A DNA stretch of 64,000 nucleotides from JBGTIS01 sp041745535 (GCA_041745535.1 JBGTIS010000253.1:3537-67536), one strand, 5' to 3'; counted from the first letter of the stretch, positions 1-9,735 are shown. Numbers and translations are program-made. Notes: generated by a model not told the origin, from the sequence alone.

Positions 1-1642
1 GCTTATTAAGTACAGCTACCGGTTTTCTGTTGGTAGGGAGTGCCTGATTATAAACAGGTTTGGTTAACGAATTGGTTATAATTTCCATAAACCCGTTGGC
101 TGCCAGCATTTCAGAAATGGTGCGCTGTATATAATTAGGGTCTATTTTAGGGAAACTTGCCAGAAAGTCGCTGTTTAAATGTTCAGCCACTTCTACATTA
201 TTATAACCATAAATTCGGAGGATTTCTTCAATTACATCTGCTTCCCGACGTACATCAACGCGGTATGGAGGGACAAAAACCGTAAGTTTTTCGCCACTTT
301 CTTCCAGCACCCTGATATCAAGCTGTGTCAGAATATCCTTTATCTCTTCTCTGTTAAGTTTCTTGCCGATCAGGCGGTCAATATTTTTATAGGTTAACGC
401 TACCTCAAAATTTTGAACAGGTTCCGGATAAATATCTACAATGTCAGAAGAAATTTTTCCGCCTGCGATTTCTTTAATCAGCAAAGCAGCTCTTTTGAGG
501 GCGTATACGGTAATGTTTGGGTCGGTACCCCGCTCGTAGCGAAAAGAAGCCTCAGTTTTCAGGCTGTGATGCTGGGCGGTAGCGCGGATGTAATCAGGCG
601 AAAAATAAGCGCTTTCCAGAAACACATTGGTAGTACCTTCTTTCACTCCTGACCGGGCGCCACCAAAAACTCCGGCAATACACATGCCTTCTTCCGCGTT
701 GCAAATCATCAGATCAGTGCTCAATAGTTTTCTTTCTTTTCCATCCAGAGTAGTGAACAGGCTTCCCGCTGCTAATGTTTTCACAATTACATGATTGCCT
801 GTAATGGCATCGGCATCAAAGGCGTGCATCGGCTGCCCTAATTCATGCAGAATAAAATTTGTGCTGTCAACGATATTGTTGATGGGCGAAAGGCCGATTG
901 ATTTTAATCGGCTTTTAAGCCAGTCGGGCGAAGCGCCTACCTTTACCCCTGTTAATGTAAGACCGGAATAGCGGGGGCAGGCCCGGGTGTTCTCAACGGT
1001 AACTTTTATGAGTAAATCCCGGTTGTCAATCTGGAATGCGCCTACTGATGGATATTGCACAGGAATGCGCAACAGCGCTTTCAGGTCGCGGGCCACGCCG
1101 ATATGAGAAGCCGCGTCAGCACGATTGGGCGTTAACCCGATTTCTAATACAGTGTCAGATTGGATATTAAAATACTGAGCGGCAGGCGCGCCATTGGGCA
1201 AATCGGTGGTTAGTACCATAATGCCGTCGTGAGAAGTACCCAGACCAATTTCATCTTCGGCACAAATCATCCCCTGGGAAACCTCTCCTCTGATGTTAGC
1301 TTTATTGATAGTAAATGGATCGCCTTTTATGGGATAAATGGTGGTACCTGCTGTGGCCACAACTACTTTTTGTCCGGCAGCTACATTGGCCGCGCCGCAT
1401 ACAATAGGTAAAGGCTCACCAGCCCCTACATCAACCGTAGTAATTTTTAAACGGACGGCATTCGGATGTTTTTCCGCGGTAAGCACTTCTCCAATTAGCA
1501 GTCCTTTCAGGCTACCTTTTATCTGCTCGAAGTTTTCGATACCTTCCACTTCTAATCCGCCCATGGTAAGCCGTTCGGCAATTTTTTCTACCGGTTCGGT
1601 TATATCTATATAGTTTTTGAGCCAGCTAAAAGAAATTTTCAT
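1..1642 (-). CDS. pheT: Phenylalanyl-tRNA synthetase beta subunit (partial, C-terminus outside window)
   Basis: Beta chain of the (alpha-beta)2 enzyme that charges tRNA-Phe in the cytoplasm. The first 547 codons are present, reading leftward from an ATG at 1642 (MKISFSWLKNYID). In order there are an EMAP/OB-type tRNA-binding domain at about residues 40-150 (motif GEVSQGMICAEDEIGLG), the B3/B4 editing domain at about 200-390 (ending near FRYERGTDPN) and the start of the B5 domain. The usual protein is about 800 residues, so the catalytic-like core and the C-terminal anticodon-binding (FDX-ACB) domain lie beyond base 1. No frameshift is seen. Identification is secure. Confidence 0.97.
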   Translation of the reverse strand, partial: MKISFSWLKNYIDITEPVEKIAERLTMGGLEVEGIENFEQIKGSLKGLLIGEVLTAEKHPNAVRLKITTVDVGAGEPLPIVCGAANVAAGQKVVVATAGTTIYPIKGDPFTINKANIRGEVSQGMICAEDEIGLGTSHDGIMVLTTDLPNGAPAAQYFNIQSDTVLEIGLTPNRADAASHIGVARDLKALLRIPVQYPSVGAFQIDNRDLLIKVTVENTRACPRYSGLTLTGVKVGASPDWLKSRLKSIGLSPINNIVDSTNFILHELGQPMHAFDADAITGNHVIVKTLAAGSLFTTLDGKERKLLSTDLMICNAEEGMCIAGVFGGARSGVKEGTTNVFLESAYFSPDYIRATAQHHSLKTEASFRYERGTDPNITVYALKRAALLIKEIAGGKISSDIVDIYPEPVQNFEVALTYKNIDRLIGKKLNREEIKDILTQLDIRVLEESGEKLTVFVPPYRVDVRREADVIEEILRIYGYNNVEVAEHLNSDFLASFPKIDPNYIQRTISEMLAANGFMEIITNSLTKPVYNQALPTNRKPVAVLNK

Positions 1643-1664
1643 GATGGTAAAGAATATTAAAAAT

Positions 1665-1692
1665 AAAGCGAAAGCATAAAAGCTGCCGCTTT
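1665..1692 (-). terminator. Intrinsic terminator after the DUF1684 gene
   Basis: Outer arms AAAGCG (1665-1670) and CGCTTT (1687-1692) with inner AGC/GCT pairs make a hairpin. On the minus strand it is followed by ATTTTTAAT. It sits between the stop of the DUF1684 gene and the start of pheT, so the two genes are probably separate units. The other strand also has a T run. Confidence 0.55.
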
Positions 1693-1753
1693 TTTATTTA
1701 TCCATTTAAATTTAAGCTTGCAAAATTAATGAAAACATTGACTTGCACATGGG

Positions 1754-2368
1754 TTAGTGATAAGTTTTCTCTCCTGCTTCGATAGAAATATCCAGGTAAT
1801 TTTCTTTTGGTGGAATAGGACAAACAAATTTTGAATTGTAAGCACAATATGGATTGTATGCCAAATTGAAGTCCAGAAGAATAGAGTTTGCCTGACTATT
1901 GCCGGTAGGTTTTTCCACATTCAAATACCTTCCACCCCCATAAGTGGTATTTCCGCTGGTTTCGTCGGCAAAGGGTACGAACAACTGTTTAGGTTCGTTA
2001 CTTTCCCAGGGTTCCAGGATGAGCAACCGAAGATTTTTGCCTTTTAATTCAAAGTCGGCATAAGCATAACGGATGTATTTTTCAGTGCCCCCATTGGTGG
2101 CAGGAAGCTGATAAAGCTTTTTTTCCGGAACAGGAGTAAGCCGGGCTTTTACCCGAAATTCCGGATCAGGACCATAGTAATACAATTCTGAAAAAATGGT
2201 ATCGGCAAACGGAGATTCGTCTGAATTTTTCATAAAGCGGGCTACTTTTTGCCGTTCCCCCAAAATTCTTTCTTTATAACTCTCCGGAGTTTCCTTCCCT
2301 CCCTGTAAAGAATAAATAATAATTAAAATGATAACGGCAATAATAATTACCGGGAAAAATTTTCTCAT
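1754..2368 (-). CDS. DUF1684 family secreted or membrane-anchored protein
   Basis: A 204-residue protein with a strongly hydrophobic N-terminus (residues 5-21, an uncleaved anchor or signal), then a DUF1684 domain. The family signature is clear: TSGNTTYGGGRYL near residue 140, then a block with LDFNLAYNPYCAY and CPIPPKENYLDISIEAGEK at the C-terminus. DUF1684 proteins are common in Bacteroidota and other phyla. Their biochemical role is not established to my knowledge. It reads in the same direction as pheT but a hairpin separates them. Start ATG at 2368 gives a normal-length protein. Confidence 0.9.
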   Translation of the reverse strand: MRKFFPVIIIAVIILIIIYSLQGGKETPESYKERILGERQKVARFMKNSDESPFADTIFSELYYYGPDPEFRVKARLTPVPEKKLYQLPATNGGTEKYIRYAYADFELKGKNLRLLILEPWESNEPKQLFVPFADETSGNTTYGGGRYLNVEKPTGNSQANSILLDFNLAYNPYCAYNSKFVCPIPPKENYLDISIEAGEKTYH

Positions 2369-3204
2369 GTTATTTTCCTTTTTTACAAAAAACGAAGGTA
2401 AGCACCAAATCGATGAAAATTAAATATAATAACCATCACTTATCAATTTACGTGTCTTTAAAATGATAAAAATTCTGATAGTAGCCGGTAATTAACATAT
2501 GAGGTTAAATCTTACGGCAAATTCTTAGCTAGCAACCCAATACAAAAAAGTTTAATATAATTTATTGCACAATATTTTTTCCTTTTTCAAATATGAAACA
2601 CCTATGGTACACATCTTACCGGTAAATAGTCTGATTTAGGATTTTTCCGATGTTTACCTTTATAAAATTTGTCACATCCAAGCCATTTTTCACATTTTGA
2701 TAGAGATAAGCGCGCTTCTCTGGCCTAATTTTCTCTTTCTGATAATACACATAAAAATATATCCGAATTCTGATAAACAATGCAATATGGCATAAAGTTT
2801 GGAAACCGGTAGGCAAAGTTAAGTATCGGAAAAATAATATTTCACTAATGTTCACTTTTACTTTTGTTAATTTCAAAATTTCAAAAAAACTGCTCATTAT
2901 TCTTCTTTTCAACTCTTTGCCAACCTATTACAGTGTAATCCACTGATCTTGTATTAAATAAATACAGTTTTATTTATAAATAGTAATTTTTTTACTTAGC
3001 AATCGATTTTATTTTTTATAAAGAAATTCAATCTGAAATTTCATTTTAATCCGACGGAAGAGTTGTGTTGAACAAAGCTTTAGGCTTTACAATATTTAGA
3101 AACACCAACCATTAACTCAATTCTTAATTTTAGAACTTTTTAAATATTTCTTATCAGAAATTAGTCAATTAATTCAGTATTATTTTTAAAAACAAATTAC
3201 ACAA
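2369..3204. other. Intergenic region, no gene supported
   Basis: About 830 very AT-rich bases between the divergent DUF1684 and esterase genes. It must hold both promoters. A 98-codon leftward frame at 2616-2912 has no family resemblance and is full of Ile/Phe/Tyr from AT-rich codons, so I do not call it. I see no RNA gene. Confidence 0.5.
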
Positions 3205-5283
3205 ATGCGCAATTTTATCAGTTTTTTACGAGTATCTTTTTTATGGAAAACCCACCTGTATGTGTGGTTGATTTTGCTTGCTTTTGCTTCGTCTTCATTT
3301 GCACAGAAGGAGAGAATTAAAAGCAAGAAAACAAATTTTGGCATGGGATACCTGGAATATTTACCAGGCGATTATTCACATAGTAACGAAAAGTATCCTG
3401 TGATTATTTATTTGCATGGCAGAGGCGAACAAGGAAATGGTAAATCCCAGCTTAGCAAAGTAAAAAAGTGGGGCCCGCTTCACAAAATTGACCAGGGAAG
3501 CGATATGTGTTTCACGGTAAATGGGAAAAAGAATTGCTTTATCGTGATTGGTCCGCAAACAAGCCGAACGTGGAATGTAGGTACGGTGGACAAGTTAATT
3601 GATTATGTTACCCGCACTTACCGGGTAGATCCTGACCGCGTTTACCTTACCGGATTGAGCCTTGGTGGAATTGGTACATGGAATTATTCTTACAGTGATG
3701 CCAATGGGAATAACAAACTGGCGGCTATTGCTCCTGTTGCGGGTGCCGGTGATCCGAAATCGGCGTGTGCGATCGCTAAAAATAAAATCGCTGTATGGGC
3801 ATTTCATGGTAAAAAAGACCACGTCATTTCTTATAAGAAAAGCAAGGAAATTGTAGATGCCCTTAAAGGGTGCAATCCAAATCCTTCGCCTGGTTTAACC
3901 TTGTATAATACCATGTCGCATAATGGTAAAATGTGGGAGCGTGCTTACGATGATAAGCATACTTACCAGAGCCCTAATCTGTACGAATGGTTTTTAAAGC
4001 AGAAAAGAGGAAAAGGCTCGCAGAGTCCTCCTCCACCTTCTAACAAAAATCAATCGCCGGTTGCCCATGCCGGAGGCGACCTGCACATTACATATCCTAA
4101 TAATAGTGTGGTATTAAATGGTAATAAGAGTAAAGATCCCGATGGAAAAATAAAAAGGTACCAATGGGTGAAAAAAAGCGGTCCGTCTGCTAATATTAAG
4201 AAAACCGCATCGGCTTCAACTCCGGTTAAAAACCTGAAGGCAGGCAGCTATATTTTTGCGTTAACAGTAACTGACAAACAGGGAGCTACCAACACAGATG
4301 TGGTTAAGGTAGTAGTAAATAACAAAAATACGGGCAAGAAAGATAAGGATGAAGATAAGAAAAACACTTCTGGAGGGAACAGTAAGTTAATAGCCGATGC
4401 TGGCAACGATCAGGTAATTCCCATATCCGATAACAGCATAGTGCTTGACGGTAGAAAAAGTAAAATATCAGGAGGTGAAATCGTTGATTACCGATGGGAA
4501 AAGTTAAAAGGTTCTATCAACTTCCGTGGCATTCAAAAAGGCAATGTGATCCGGGTAGATAATTTAAGAAAAGGTTCGTATATCTTTGAACTCACAGTGG
4601 TTGACAACAAAGGTAATAAAGCAACCGACCGGGTGAATATAGAGGTGAACGTTCCGCCTGTGGCTGATGCCGGTAAAAACGTAATGGTTTCTTTACCCAA
4701 CAATTCAGTAACACTTAATGGTAGAAGGAGTAAAGACAAAGACGGTAAAGTTGTAAAATATGAGTGGGAAAAATTAAAGGGTCCCATCAACTTCCTCGGC
4801 ACAAAAAACGGGGCTGTACAGCAGGTAAAAGACATGCGTCCTGGCTCCTATGTATTCAAGCTTACCGTTGTTGACAACCATGGTTCGGTATCGTCAGACA
4901 GGATTAACGTAATAGTAAAAGACAACGGAAGAGCCAGGACAGTTACCGTCAATAATAAGAAAGTCTCAGAAACCTCGAAAGATGCCATTGCGGCGACCTT
5001 GCCTGAAGCAGCCATTAACAGGAATACAGTGATAAAGGCTTATCCAAATCCTGTAGGCTCTTCCCTTACTGTTGATCTGACTTCGGATATGCAGGGTAAA
5101 GTAACAATCGAATTGATAAGTATGGATGGTAGAATATTTTTTACCAAGGCAGAAATAGTAGCTGATGGACAAAATACCTTAGCGCTTGACCTGTCAGGTA
5201 TAAAAATAAACCCGGGAACCTTCTTTTTGCGAATTGAGAATGAAGGTGGTACAGGAAAAACATTAAAAATGATAAAGTACTAA
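3205..5283 (+). CDS. Secreted esterase/peptidase-like hydrolase with three PKD domains and T9SS sorting tail (copy 1)
   Basis: A 692-residue multidomain exoprotein. A signal peptide (1-33, ending SSFAQ) is followed by an alpha/beta-hydrolase of the PHB-depolymerase/esterase type at about 45-268. Its likely triad is Ser152 in GLSLGG, Asp205 in HGKKD and His239 in TMSHNG, with an oxyanion-type YLHGRGEQG at 69-77. Three PKD-like domains follow (about 281-372, 395-483 and 484-573, each with ADAG or AHAG and a GSYxFxLTV ending). Residues about 610-692 are a T9SS type A sorting domain (KAYPNPVGSSLTVDL... TLKMIKY). It should be exported by the Sec and T9SS routes and kept at or released from the surface. 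Substrate is unknown; a plant or polysaccharide ester is a guess. Its paralogue lies 517 bases downstream. Confidence 0.88.
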   Translation: MRNFISFLRVSFLWKTHLYVWLILLAFASSSFAQKERIKSKKTNFGMGYLEYLPGDYSHSNEKYPVIIYLHGRGEQGNGKSQLSKVKKWGPLHKIDQGSDMCFTVNGKKNCFIVIGPQTSRTWNVGTVDKLIDYVTRTYRVDPDRVYLTGLSLGGIGTWNYSYSDANGNNKLAAIAPVAGAGDPKSACAIAKNKIAVWAFHGKKDHVISYKKSKEIVDALKGCNPNPSPGLTLYNTMSHNGKMWERAYDDKHTYQSPNLYEWFLKQKRGKGSQSPPPPSNKNQSPVAHAGGDLHITYPNNSVVLNGNKSKDPDGKIKRYQWVKKSGPSANIKKTASASTPVKNLKAGSYIFALTVTDKQGATNTDVVKVVVNNKNTGKKDKDEDKKNTSGGNSKLIADAGNDQVIPISDNSIVLDGRKSKISGGEIVDYRWEKLKGSINFRGIQKGNVIRVDNLRKGSYIFELTVVDNKGNKATDRVNIEVNVPPVADAGKNVMVSLPNNSVTLNGRRSKDKDGKVVKYEWEKLKGPINFLGTKNGAVQQVKDMRPGSYVFKLTVVDNHGSVSSDRINVIVKDNGRARTVTVNNKKVSETSKDAIAATLPEAAINRNTVIKAYPNPVGSSLTVDLTSDMQGKVTIELISMDGRIFFTKAEIVADGQNTLALDLSGIKINPGTFFLRIENEGGTGKTLKMIKY

Positions 5284-5290
5284 TTCATAC

Positions 5291-5320
5291 AAAAAGAGCC
5301 CGCATGCGCAGGCTCTTTTT
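5291..5320 (+). terminator. Intrinsic terminator of esterase copy 1
   Basis: A perfect 10-bp stem (AAAAAGAGCC at 5291-5300, GGCTCTTTTT at 5311-5320) with a 10-base loop and a T run, 8 bases after the stop codon. The two paralogous esterase genes are therefore likely transcribed separately. Confidence 0.9.
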
Positions 5321-5800
5321 AATTTGTATTATTTGAACATAATATTTTAATATTGTGTTTTACTCCCCTTTCCTTTTGCATTTTGACAAATTTCACCTTC
5401 TTTTTGAAAATGCAAACTTCTCTTTTTGAGAAAGCAAAATGCAATTTTGCCCCGTTTTAGCAAATTACTGAAAACATTCGTGTACTGGCATACCCTTTGG
5501 TAAGAGAACCTGAGTTCTAATAAAATTCAGTTATAAAAGGCATATATGTTAAGTATAAACTATTTTTCTGAAACATTGTTTCAGGAAGTTTTTAAAAACC
5601 TAGTACTGCTATTATACAATACCATCTCAAAAAACAGCCAGCCACCCTTAAAGTATCAATACTTCATTAGTAAAAACTTATTTAAGCTTTAATAAATGAA
5701 GGTTTTGATGCAAAGCCTCTCATCTTTTTTACAATGATAACCTGACCTAAAAGTTTCATTTACTGGTTTCATTTTATATTTACTAAAAAAAATAATTGTC
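5321..5800. other. Intergenic region with clustered inverted repeats
   Basis: About 480 AT-rich bases between the esterase paralogues with no gene. TTTTGCATTTT at 5374 and AAAATGCAAA at 5407 form an inverted pair, and GCAAAAT/ATTTTGC at 5434-5450 forms a short palindrome with loop gca. The promoter of copy 2 should lie in the right half; I could not fix its elements. Confidence 0.5.
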
Positions 5801-7855
5801 ATGCACACTTTTTACACGAATTTTTTATCTTACCAGAAGCGCTTTTTCTGGATAATCATTATGTTAATTTTCGCCAGCGCTAGTGTTTCCGCACAAAATA
5901 TCAATAAGAAAAGAACCAATTATGGTGTGGGCTACCTGGAGTATCTGCCTTCAGGATATAGTAGTGGCTCTAACTTTCCGGTAATCATCTATTTACATGG
6001 AAAAGGGGAAAAAGGCAACGGAAGCGATGCTGCCCTGAACCTAGTGAAAAAATGGGGTCCATTGCATGAAATAGATGCATTTGGTAGCAACATGTGCTTT
6101 ACTGTGAACGGAACAAAGGAATGTTTTGTGGTAATTGCCCCGCAAACCAGCTCAGGTTTTTCAGGCGATTTTATTGAAAAAATTATTGACCATACCATCA
6201 ATAATTATAAAGTGGATCCTAACCGGGTGTACCTTACAGGTTTGAGCATGGGCGCCATTGGCACTTGGGGCTTTTCTTATGGTGGTAACAATAAGCCTAA
6301 CAAGATAGCCGCCATTGCTCCTATAGCCGGAGCTGGTAACACCTCAAATGCTTGTTATCTGGCAGACAACAATATTGGTGTGTGGGCATTTCATGGCCTG
6401 AAAGATGGTATCATTTCACCAAACAAATCAAAAGATATGGTGAATGCACTGAACAAATGTAAAACTGGATACTCTGCCAAGTTAACTTTATACGAAGGCT
6501 GTGATCACTCTAAGAAAACATGGGAGAAAGCATATAATTCTCAACATACCTACCAGTCGCCTAATATGTACGAGTGGTTTCTGAAGAACAAGAAAGGTAA
6601 ATCAAGCGGTAGTACCGATTCGCCGACCCCCACTGCTAATCAGAATCCTATTGCCAATGCGGGTGCAGACAAAACAATTACCTTACCTACTAATTTAGTT
6701 ACACTTAGTGGTGTAAACAGCAAAGATAATGATGGGGATATAGTAAAATATGTTTGGTCGAAAGTGAGTGGCCCAGCGGCTACCATAAAAAGCAGTACTT
6801 CTAAAATTACCGATGTTGCCAATCTGGTGGAAGGTACCTATGTGTTTAGGCTGAAAGTAACTGATAATAAAGGCGCTGTTGGTACCGATGACATTAAAAT
6901 CATTGTGCAAAAATCGGGAGGTACAAGTGGTACGCTGGTAGCCAATGCAGGCAATGATGCTACTATATATACGCATAACTTTACCCTGGATGGTACCAAA
7001 AGCTCTGCCGGTACAGGTAAAATTGTTCGTTATGAATGGAAAAAAATTTCAGGAAATATTAATTTTGGTGCCATCCAAACCGGTGCTACTTACAACGTTA
7101 CTGACATGCGCCCTGGTGATTATGTGTTCCAGTTAACGGTAGTTAATGATAAAGGGGCCAAAGCTTCTGATAAAGTATCCGTAAAGGTTATTATTACTGA
7201 TGCTACCCCGGACACGCAAAATAACAAAGCTCCTGTCGCCAAAGCAGGTAGCGATATTACTATTTACCTCCCCAATCGTTCGATTACCTTAAACGGTGGA
7301 CAAAGCACTGACAGCGATGGTAGCATCAAGAACTATGTATGGGAAAAACTTGCCGGAAATATCAACTTTGGTGGACTAAAGCAAGGTGCGGTACAAAAAG
7401 TTACTGATATGCGTCCCGGTAATTATGAATTTGAACTTACTGTTACTGATAACGATGGTGCCCAATCAACCGACAGAATCATTGTAAGAGTAAAAGATGG
7501 TACTAGTGCCAGAACAGCAACCGCAAGTAATATTATCAAAGGTGAAACTGAGGCCGCTGAGAACCTTATTGTAGGTGGTGAATCTGTTGCCTTTAGCCTG
7601 GCTAACATATCTGCTTACCCTAATCCGGTGGCCGATAAAGTAACGGTAGACTTTGGTGCTAACCTGGAAGAAACTGTTCAGATCAGCCTATTAGATCAAA
7701 CTGGTAGAACTGTTTACAGTAAAGAAGCCGTATTGTATGGTGAATCAAAACTGGAATTAGATCTGTCAAATATTCCTGTAAAATCTGGTTTGTTATTCCT
7801 GCAGGTTAAATCAGGAGATGCTGATGCGAAAACTATCAAGTTGTTAAAACAATAA
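5801..7855 (+). CDS. Secreted esterase/peptidase-like hydrolase with three PKD domains and T9SS sorting tail (copy 2)
   Basis: A 684-residue paralogue of the preceding gene with the same architecture: signal peptide (about 1-31, ending SVSAQ), hydrolase domain with YLHGKGEKG, GLSMGAIGTW nucleophile elbow, WAFHGLKDG (Asp) and EGCDHSKKTW (His), three PKD-like domains from about residue 285 to 570, and a T9SS sorting tail (ISAYPNPVADKVTVDF... KTIKLLKQ). The elbow is GLSMGA rather than GLSLGG. The PKD copies are Thr/Gly-rich where those of copy 1 are Lys-rich, so the linkers have diverged faster than the catalytic domain. Likely product of tandem duplication; substrate unknown. Confidence 0.88.
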   Translation: MHTFYTNFLSYQKRFFWIIIMLIFASASVSAQNINKKRTNYGVGYLEYLPSGYSSGSNFPVIIYLHGKGEKGNGSDAALNLVKKWGPLHEIDAFGSNMCFTVNGTKECFVVIAPQTSSGFSGDFIEKIIDHTINNYKVDPNRVYLTGLSMGAIGTWGFSYGGNNKPNKIAAIAPIAGAGNTSNACYLADNNIGVWAFHGLKDGIISPNKSKDMVNALNKCKTGYSAKLTLYEGCDHSKKTWEKAYNSQHTYQSPNMYEWFLKNKKGKSSGSTDSPTPTANQNPIANAGADKTITLPTNLVTLSGVNSKDNDGDIVKYVWSKVSGPAATIKSSTSKITDVANLVEGTYVFRLKVTDNKGAVGTDDIKIIVQKSGGTSGTLVANAGNDATIYTHNFTLDGTKSSAGTGKIVRYEWKKISGNINFGAIQTGATYNVTDMRPGDYVFQLTVVNDKGAKASDKVSVKVIITDATPDTQNNKAPVAKAGSDITIYLPNRSITLNGGQSTDSDGSIKNYVWEKLAGNINFGGLKQGAVQKVTDMRPGNYEFELTVTDNDGAQSTDRIIVRVKDGTSARTATASNIIKGETEAAENLIVGGESVAFSLANISAYPNPVADKVTVDFGANLEETVQISLLDQTGRTVYSKEAVLYGESKLELDLSNIPVKSGLLFLQVKSGDADAKTIKLLKQ

Positions 7856-7875
7856 TAGCTAAATAATCTTATAAG

Positions 7876-7904
7876 AAAGCCCGTTACCTTCGGGCTTTTT
7901 TTTT
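7876..7904 (+). terminator. Intrinsic terminator of esterase copy 2
   Basis: An 8-bp perfect stem (AAAGCCCG at 7876-7883 and CGGGCTTT at 7891-7898) with a 7-base loop and a run of nine T. It lies 20 bases after the stop codon. Confidence 0.9.
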
Positions 7905-8190
7905 GTTCAGGAAATAAGCAGGATAATTGGAGATAGGGTGTTCGGAAGCAAAACTTAAATCATATAAAAAAGAAAAGCCCTCCTTGAGAAAGGGGGGCAT
8001 TCTTATTTAAAACAGGTGTATGAATAAATTTGTGTTATGCATATATATATACTACTCGCAAAGAAAAGGTAACCCGGTTTTGTAAAAAAAAAAAAAAAGT
8101 TTTCATAACCCTTATTCCCGCCTATTTTACAGGCTTATTGGGCAAAATTTTTTTTAACTGATTTAAATAATTTGAATAAACATTAAAAAA
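7905..8190. other. Intergenic region with a second hairpin and a 15-base A tract
   Basis: About 290 bases before the phosphatase gene. A second GC-rich hairpin lies at 7977-7998 (GCCCTCCTT paired with AAGGGGGGC, one G-U pair) with a weak T run; it may be a back-up terminator. A short AT repeat is at 8040-8051 and an uninterrupted run of 15 A at 8084-8098. The promoter of the phosphatase/fbp pair should be here. Confidence 0.5.
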
Positions 8191-8676
8191 ATGATCCAAA
8201 TTCTTTTCGTTTGTCTGGGCAATATATGCCGTTCACCCCTGGCCGAAGGTATTTTCAATCAATTGGTAAAGGGGCAGCACTTATCTTCTTATCTTTTGAG
8301 CGACTCTGCCGGTACCTCCGATTATCATATTGGGCAACAGCCTGACCGACGTACAATTTTAATTGGCCAGAAACATAATATGCCCATTCGCCATGTGGCA
8401 AGACAATTTATAGCAAATGATTTTGAAAAATTTGATTATATTATAGCCATGGATCAAAAAAATTATCAGCACATTATGTCCATGCGGAAAAATCATTCCG
8501 ATTATATTACCAAAATAAGCCTGATGCGCGATTTTGAAAGTAATCCTGCTGATAGTCGTGATGTACCGGATCCTTATTGGAGTGGGGAAGATGGATTTCA
8601 GCAGGTTTACGATATACTTTATAACAGTATCAGCAATTTTATTGACCACTTAAAAAAAGAACATCAATTATCTTAA
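8191..8676 (+). CDS. Low-molecular-weight protein tyrosine phosphatase
   Basis: A cytoplasmic phosphatase of 161 residues, the usual length. The P-loop CLGNICRS near the N-terminus supplies nucleophile Cys8 and Arg14. The general-acid Asp is Asp127 in DVPDPYW. Family members remove phosphate from phosphotyrosine and in bacteria often act on tyrosine kinases of polysaccharide export; no such kinase is nearby here. fbp starts 31 bases downstream on the same strand, so the two are probably co-transcribed. Confidence 0.95.
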   Translation: MIQILFVCLGNICRSPLAEGIFNQLVKGQHLSSYLLSDSAGTSDYHIGQQPDRRTILIGQKHNMPIRHVARQFIANDFEKFDYIIAMDQKNYQHIMSMRKNHSDYITKISLMRDFESNPADSRDVPDPYWSGEDGFQQVYDILYNSISNFIDHLKKEHQLS

Positions 8677-8707
8677 ATTGGCTTTTGTTATTTAACCAAA
8701 CCTTGTT

Positions 8708-9706
8708 ATGAAAGGAAATAACCTAGGATTACCAGTAGGAACTACATTAGACCGGTTTATCAAACGGAATCAGGAAGATTTTCCCTACGCATCCGGCGAA
8801 CTTTCACAGTTGCTAAGAGACATTGGCCTGGCCAGTAAAATCCTGAATAAAGAAATTAACCGGGCAGGATTAATGAATATCGTTGGGGCTTTTGGTGAGC
8901 AGAATGTACAGGGAGAAGAACAGCAAAAGCTGGATGTGGTAGCTGATATTCGTTTAACAAGGGCTTTGCGAAATGGAGGCGAGGTATGTGCCCTTATTTC
9001 TGAAGAAAATGAAGGTATTATTGATTTGGGAAATCCGTCGGGTAAATATATTGTGGCCATTGATCCGCTGGATGGTTCTTCTAACATTGATGTAAATGTA
9101 TCAATCGGTACTATTTTTTCTGTATACAGACGAAAATCAAAGATTGACGCTCCGGTACAGGATGATGATTTTCTGCAACCTGGCAAAGACCAGGTAGCTG
9201 CCGGTTATGTATTGTATGGTTCTTCTACCATGCTGGTGTTTACCACCGGCAACGGGGTAAATGGGTTTACCTACGACCCTACTATAGGTGAATTTTTTTT
9301 ATCGCATCGGAACATGACCACTCCGGCTCAGGGAAATTACTTTTCCATTAACGAAGGTTCTTCAGTAAGCTTTCCTGATTATATTGTCCGATATGTTCAA
9401 TTTTGCAAGGAACAGGCTTATTCTGCCCGTTACATCGGTTCGCTGGTAGGCGATTTTCATCGAAATTTATTGAAAGGGGGCATTTATATGTATCCGGCTA
9501 CTCACCAGGCTCCTCATGGAAAACTGCGCTTGTTGTACGAATGCAACGCCTTGGCTTTTGTGATAGAGCAGGCAGGAGGAAAAGCATGCGACGGTAAACA
9601 GCGGATACTAGATATTCAACCTGATTCTTTCCACCAGCGAGTTCCATTTTTTGTAGGATCTTCTGAAATGGTAGAAAAACTGGAAAGTTTTATTGAAGCG
9701 GATTAA
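8708..9706 (+). CDS. fbp: Fructose-1,6-bisphosphatase, class I
   Basis: Gluconeogenic enzyme hydrolysing fructose 1,6-bisphosphate to fructose 6-phosphate in the cytoplasm. At 332 residues it is normal class I length. Metal ligands are visible at Glu99/Glu100, in the hallmark DPLDGSSN (Asp119, Asp122) and at Glu278 (LRLLYECN). The phosphate-binding stretch ARYIGSLVGDFHRNL is at 240-254. It follows the phosphatase gene closely. Its stop faces the leftward methyltransferase gene 29 bases away, with no clear terminator between. Confidence 0.97.
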   Translation: MKGNNLGLPVGTTLDRFIKRNQEDFPYASGELSQLLRDIGLASKILNKEINRAGLMNIVGAFGEQNVQGEEQQKLDVVADIRLTRALRNGGEVCALISEENEGIIDLGNPSGKYIVAIDPLDGSSNIDVNVSIGTIFSVYRRKSKIDAPVQDDDFLQPGKDQVAAGYVLYGSSTMLVFTTGNGVNGFTYDPTIGEFFLSHRNMTTPAQGNYFSINEGSSVSFPDYIVRYVQFCKEQAYSARYIGSLVGDFHRNLLKGGIYMYPATHQAPHGKLRLLYECNALAFVIEQAGGKACDGKQRILDIQPDSFHQRVPFFVGSSEMVEKLESFIEAD

Positions 9707-9735
9707 TCAAATAATTTTAGTGCAGGGAGGTTAAA

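Noticed and set aside
2616..2912. 98-codon leftward open frame in the 2.4-3.2 kb gap
   Set aside because: Composition is that of AT-rich DNA, no family pattern, no signal or domain, and no neighbour to suggest a role.
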